DNA of 43,810 nucleotides from RECG01 sp964444805 (GTDB lineage: Bacteria > Bacillota_I > Bacilli_A > Acholeplasmatales > Acholeplasmataceae), in NCBI GenBank assembly GCA_964444805.1, contig CAYUIK010000044.1:1-43810 (forward strand), in the 5' to 3' direction. A program made the position numbers and the translations under genes. The notes beneath the pieces are model-generated. The model made no database searches, was not told the DNA's origin, and saw only the letters and a program-made list of their open reading frames with translations. Positions 41,294 to 43,810 of this stretch are shown one piece after another (position 1 is the first letter of the stretch; every line of letters starts with the position of its first letter).

Positions 41294-41968
41294 TCAACGA
41301 TGCGTCTCAATCATCTCGAGTTGATGGATTGCCGATAGATGATCTTGTCTCTTCATTTGAAGTTCAACAAAACGTGTCAGCAATGCTATTTCTTTCTGGT
41401 TGTACTCGCTGTTTTCTGTTATATTCTTTCCTGTGGAACGATCGAATTCCGGACGATAGATCATCACATAGTTCACGATATCCACCTGTTTGTCTACGAT
41501 ATTTCTAAGAATTTGTTGGTATCCGATCGACTCGTGCAGTTTTTTCGTATAGCGTTCCGATCCACGTCTTTCATCTTGATTGAACATGCCAAACTCAAGA
41601 ATGATAACCAGTCGATCATAAACGATCATATAGTCGGTGCGCATATGATTGCCGTACATGAACGGGTATTCCATGATTACGTGAGCATGTTCGGGTTTCG
41701 TTCCCCTTTTGAATAGCTCAAAAAGCATTCGTCGCATAATCAGCAGCGTGTCAATCCATGTCACGACTTCTTCATCTTTGAGCTCCCAAATCGAGATCTT
41801 ATTTTCGATGAATTGTTTTCGTAAGGCTTGAAAATACTTCTTCTTTCGGTGAAAAAAAACTCGGTCTTTTAAAAGTTGTTTTTCAATCCTCCAGTGATCT
41901 TCTTCTATGAAGTTTGAAAACTGATTGAACTCCGAGAATCCCTTGAAGTGATACATTCCACGAATCAT
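41294..41968 (-). CDS. Uncharacterised protein with PD-(D/E)XK-like nuclease pattern
   Basis: 224 residues. I place the start at ATG 41968 since AGGAGG is nine bases upstream; the frame extends to 42037 through the probable promoter. N-terminal half is helical and charged. Residues 111-130 (TDYMIVYDRLVIILEFGMFN) have an Asp112, a beta-hairpin and Glu125 followed by F-G, then a helix with Gln151 (HESIGYQQIL), the layout of PD-(D/E)XK nucleases, although the expected Lys is not at the usual place. No partner methylase or toxin/antitoxin gene is adjacent. Function unknown. Its promoter is at 42009-42037. Confidence 0.65.
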   Translation of the reverse strand: MIRGMYHFKGFSEFNQFSNFIEEDHWRIEKQLLKDRVFFHRKKKYFQALRKQFIENKISIWELKDEEVVTWIDTLLIMRRMLFELFKRGTKPEHAHVIMEYPFMYGNHMRTDYMIVYDRLVIILEFGMFNQDERRGSERYTKKLHESIGYQQILRNIVDKQVDIVNYVMIYRPEFDRSTGKNITENSEYNQKEIALLTRFVELQMKRQDHLSAIHQLEMIETHR

Positions 41969-42008
41969 ATCAACATACCTCCTATCCAATAATAGCTGAA
42001 AAGATCGT

Positions 42009-42037
42009 ATTTTACTTTTTTCGACTCCTAAAAACAA
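42009..42037 (-). promoter_or_regulatory. Probable promoter of the nuclease-like gene
   Basis: Minus strand: TTGTTT (42037-42032), 17-base spacer, TAAAAT (42014-42009). Both boxes have mismatches to consensus; position relative to the AGGAGG site is suitable. Confidence 0.5.
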
Positions 42038-42317
42038 TCGTTAAGAAACACTTAATCGTTTTCATGTTTTCATAGGACCATACTGTATTAGAATTACGGC
42101 AGGCAAAGTCTTCAATCGTATGTGATGTGAATCTTTTCATGTTTTATTAACCCTGATGTGAGCGAATCGCTTCTTGCCTGTAGATACTCGATTATCTCTT
42201 CTAAGACGCATTGATCACGTGTTTTAGGCGTTCACGTATCCGATCAGCGACAACACATGAAATCTTCCCTTGACCCTAAGTTTGCAAAGACAAGGCTTCA
42301 TGGGTATTTTTGCAAAA
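42038..42317. other. Non-coding gap left of the IS remnant
   Basis: No frame with start, ribosome site and plausible product is visible on either strand. It holds only short dyads such as CCTTG/CAAGG near 42274-42294. Base 42308-42317 is the palindrome TTTTGCAAAA, which occurs again at 43538-43547 right of the IS. Confidence 0.4.
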
Positions 42318-42346
42318 CAAAAAAAGCCACGAATATGGCTTTATAA
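42318..42346 (-). terminator. Terminator-like hairpin left of the IS remnant
   Basis: Minus strand: AAAGCCA, loop TATTCG, TGGCTTT, then TTTTGTTTT. It points away from the IS. It could have served a minus-strand gene now separated from it by the insertion, such as the one cut at the right window edge. Confidence 0.55.
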
Positions 42347-42354
42347 AGGTGTGA

Positions 42355-42525
42355 TGGTGGCTCGCTGAATTCAACCGTTACGGAAACAAGGCCTTCACCG
42401 GTCACGGGAACAAGTTACCGGACCGGGCTAGAATCCATGCCTACGAGGCTGAGATCAAGCGACTCAAAGAGGAGAATGAGATCCTAAAAAAATTCGAGGT
42501 GTTTGTGAAGCACGAAAAGAAGTGA
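42355..42525 (+). pseudogene. Truncated IS3-family orfA (C-terminal part only)
   Basis: 56 codons in frame with a stop at 42523-42525 and a TGA immediately upstream at 42352, so there is no start and the helix-turn-helix half is missing. What remains, WLAEFNRYGNKAF.. and AEIKRLKEENEILKK, is the end of the HTH module and the leucine-zipper of OrfA. A slippery A-AAA-AAA run (42486-42492) sits in the right register for the -1 frameshift that makes OrfAB. Confidence 0.85.
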
Positions 42526-43388
42526 GATTCAGATTCATTCACAAACACCGAAACCGATACAACATCTCATTGATGGCAAGACTTCTTGGTGTCACACGCC
42601 AAGGCTATTACAACTGGTCTCACACGAAACCCAGCAAGACCAAAATGAGACATGCCTTCCTGAAGGCTGAGATCAAACGTGTCTTTGAGGAACACAAGGG
42701 CCGTTATGGCTCGCCAAGAGTCGCCTTACAGCTCTATGATGAAGGCATCGAGACAAACAAACGTGTTGTAGCAAAGCTGATGAGGGAGCTTAACCTATGC
42801 GCTGTGGGATATCACAGGCGGAAGAAGTCCTATGGCCAGAACAAGCCTATCGAAGACGTCATCAAGGAGAATGTCCTGAACCGGGCGTTCGACCAGGACG
42901 TCATTGACGCTGTTTGGGTCACTGACATCACATATGTCAGCTGCAAGGACGGTCGTCTGTATTTGTCCACTTACATCGACCTGTCGACCAGAATCCCCAG
43001 ATGCTTCAAGGTTCATTCCGATATGAAGAAACATATCGTGATCGAGCCCTTGGAAAGGGTTCAGGGCAAGCTTCCGGATGTCGTGCATTCGGACCGGGGA
43101 AGCCAGTATAGGTCCTATGCCTATCGCGACTTGCTTGAATCAAACGGCATCATCCACTCCATGAGTGAACCGGGAACCCCGGTTGACAATGCCGTGATCG
43201 AATCATTCCACAAATCGATCAAGACCGAACTGATCTATCCGAACAAGAACAAAACCAAAGCCGAGATGAAAGTGCTCATCCATGATTACTTGACTGGTTA
43301 CTATGTCAACCGGAGAATACACACAAAGTTCCGAAAGACTCCGAAGCGTCATGAGGAAGAAATCAGGGCGTCCCTTAATTCCGTGTAA
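42522..43388 (+). CDS. IS3-family transposase OrfB, DDE catalytic domain
   Basis: 288 residues. GTG start at 42522 overlaps the orfA stop (GTGA); the same frame is open upstream through the A7 slippery run, so it may normally be made as an OrfAB fusion. HTH_21-like N-terminus (LLGVTRQGYYNW), HKGRYGSPRV linker, then the rve catalytic core: Asp135 in WVTDITYV, Asp191 in VVHSDRGSQY, Glu227 in NAVIESFHKSIK, with the 35-residue D-E spacing. All three acidic residues are present, so OrfB alone is intact even though the element lacks a full OrfA. Confidence 0.95.
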   Translation: MRFRFIHKHRNRYNISLMARLLGVTRQGYYNWSHTKPSKTKMRHAFLKAEIKRVFEEHKGRYGSPRVALQLYDEGIETNKRVVAKLMRELNLCAVGYHRRKKSYGQNKPIEDVIKENVLNRAFDQDVIDAVWVTDITYVSCKDGRLYLSTYIDLSTRIPRCFKVHSDMKKHIVIEPLERVQGKLPDVVHSDRGSQYRSYAYRDLLESNGIIHSMSEPGTPVDNAVIESFHKSIKTELIYPNKNKTKAEMKVLIHDYLTGYYVNRRIHTKFRKTPKRHEEEIRASLNSV

Positions 43389-43745
43389 ACGAAAGAGTTG
43401 CAGTTCCCGCGTACCACGTCATATTTTGATAAAAGACCCAAAACTTATATCAACATAAGTTGGTATTTTTTCTGATATTTTGGAATCATGTATCAACATC
43501 TAGAGTCGCGATGAAATTTTGCTTATGTTGTCATAAGTTTTGCAAAAACAGGCGTTGACTCCCTAAATGGATATTTTTGTTACAAAATGGCATTTTTGAG
43601 TATTTCAAATACAACAATGGCTTTACAAAGATGAAAAAAGCCCCCATTTCTACATGAAACGAGGACATTGATGGCGATGGCGACCTGTAACCGAAACTTG
43701 CCCGTGCATACACTTGAAATTTCAACATATTTTAATCTTTTTGAT
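43389..43745. other. Non-coding region right of the IS
   Basis: No supported gene on either strand; a 65-codon minus frame here lacks a ribosome site. Contains two related dyads, ACTTATATCAACATAAGT (43443-43460) and GCTTATGTTGTCATAAGT (43521-43538), which resemble each other in inverse orientation, and the palindrome TTTTGCAAAA at 43538-43547. These may include the right end of the element or an operator. Confidence 0.4.
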
Positions 43746-43810
43746 CTAAATATTTGTCTTGCTTAAAGATTCAAAAACGTTACTTATTTCTTCTTCCGTA
43801 TCATACCAGT
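43746..43810 (-). CDS. C-terminal tail of a gene entering from the right
   Basis: Minus frame open from the window edge to a TAG at 43748-43746: WYDTEEEISNVFESLSKTNI. The (Y/H)YxTxEEI..(F/L).ESL pattern resembles the end of class V aminotransferases such as SufS-type cysteine desulfurases, but 20 residues are too few for certainty. The rest lies outside. Confidence 0.4.
   Translation of the reverse strand, partial: WYDTEEEISNVFESLSKTNI

Larger units (their letters stand above)
42355..43388 (+). mobile_element. IS3-family insertion sequence remnant
   Basis: Comprises the broken orfA and an intact orfB. The left end including the start of orfA is lost. I could not identify matching terminal inverted repeats or a short target duplication. 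Codon use (more C/G-ending codons) differs from the AT-rich genes on either side, as expected for an acquired element. Confidence 0.8.

Noticed and set aside
43531..43728. 65-codon minus-strand frame right of the IS
   Set aside because: No ribosome site, no recognised domain, overlaps dyads and AT-rich non-coding DNA.

Overview
The window reads as a chromosomal segment of a low-complexity Gram-positive-derived bacterium of the Bacillota/Mycoplasmatota border. Evidence is the Bacillus-like gene order (tmk-holB-ricT-trmN6-rsmI-metG; the S10-spc-alpha ribosomal cluster), lipoproteins with InlB-type repeats, a metG T-box, AGGAGG ribosome binding sites and TTGACA/TATAAT promoters. TGA is a normal stop (many ATGA and GTGA junctions) and Trp is TGG, so this is not the recoded mycoplasma lineage. 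An Izemoplasmatales/Acholeplasmatales/Haloplasma-like member is my inference; no rRNA or marker comparison was possible.

Layout, left to right. 1-2467: two surface lipoproteins (the first cut by the window edge), the second coupled to gltX. 2464-6060: gltX, a FlaR-like P-loop protein and a GPH/SLC45-like transporter. 6071-7035: rplM-rpsI with promoter, RBS hairpin and terminator. 7181-8050: a tandem GNAT protein on the plus strand. 8088-14300: the metG (T-box)/rsmI/unknown/trmN6/ricT/holB/tmk block. 14316-17672: truA and the ECF energy-coupling module ecfT-ecfA2-ecfA1. 17777-19138: divergent trxA-trxB on the plus strand. 19211-23052: a membrane protein, an M3 oligopeptidase and an exported endonuclease I lipoprotein. 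23051-37543: a compact rpsJ-to-rplQ cluster including secY, adk, map, infA, rpmJ and rpoA. 37748-39412: a diverged PTS enzyme I homologue. 39844-42037: an AT-richer accessory zone with marR, degV and a nuclease-like gene. 42355-43388: a broken IS3-family element; the right edge holds the C-terminal tail of another gene.

Almost everything is on the minus strand. The blocks look like pieces of the widespread Bacillota order rpoA-rplQ-ecfA1-ecfA2-ecfT-truA-rplM-rpsI, pulled apart by inserted cassettes. The genes provide translation (ribosomal proteins, GluRS, MetRS, rRNA/tRNA modification), replication and nucleotide supply (holB, tmk, adk), secretion (secY), vitamin uptake (ECF), peptide and DNA scavenging, and thiol redox control.

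Most notable: (1) an enzyme I-like protein that lost its active-site Cys and has an altered phospho-His region; (2) a thioredoxin reductase without NADPH-binding motifs, predicted to be ferredoxin-type; (3) a FabT-like MarR next to a FakB/DegV gene whose promoter region carries a FabT-box-like palindrome; (4) an exported nuclease joined to Ig-like and InlB repeats; (5) zinc-free L36 and S14 in the ribosomal cluster.
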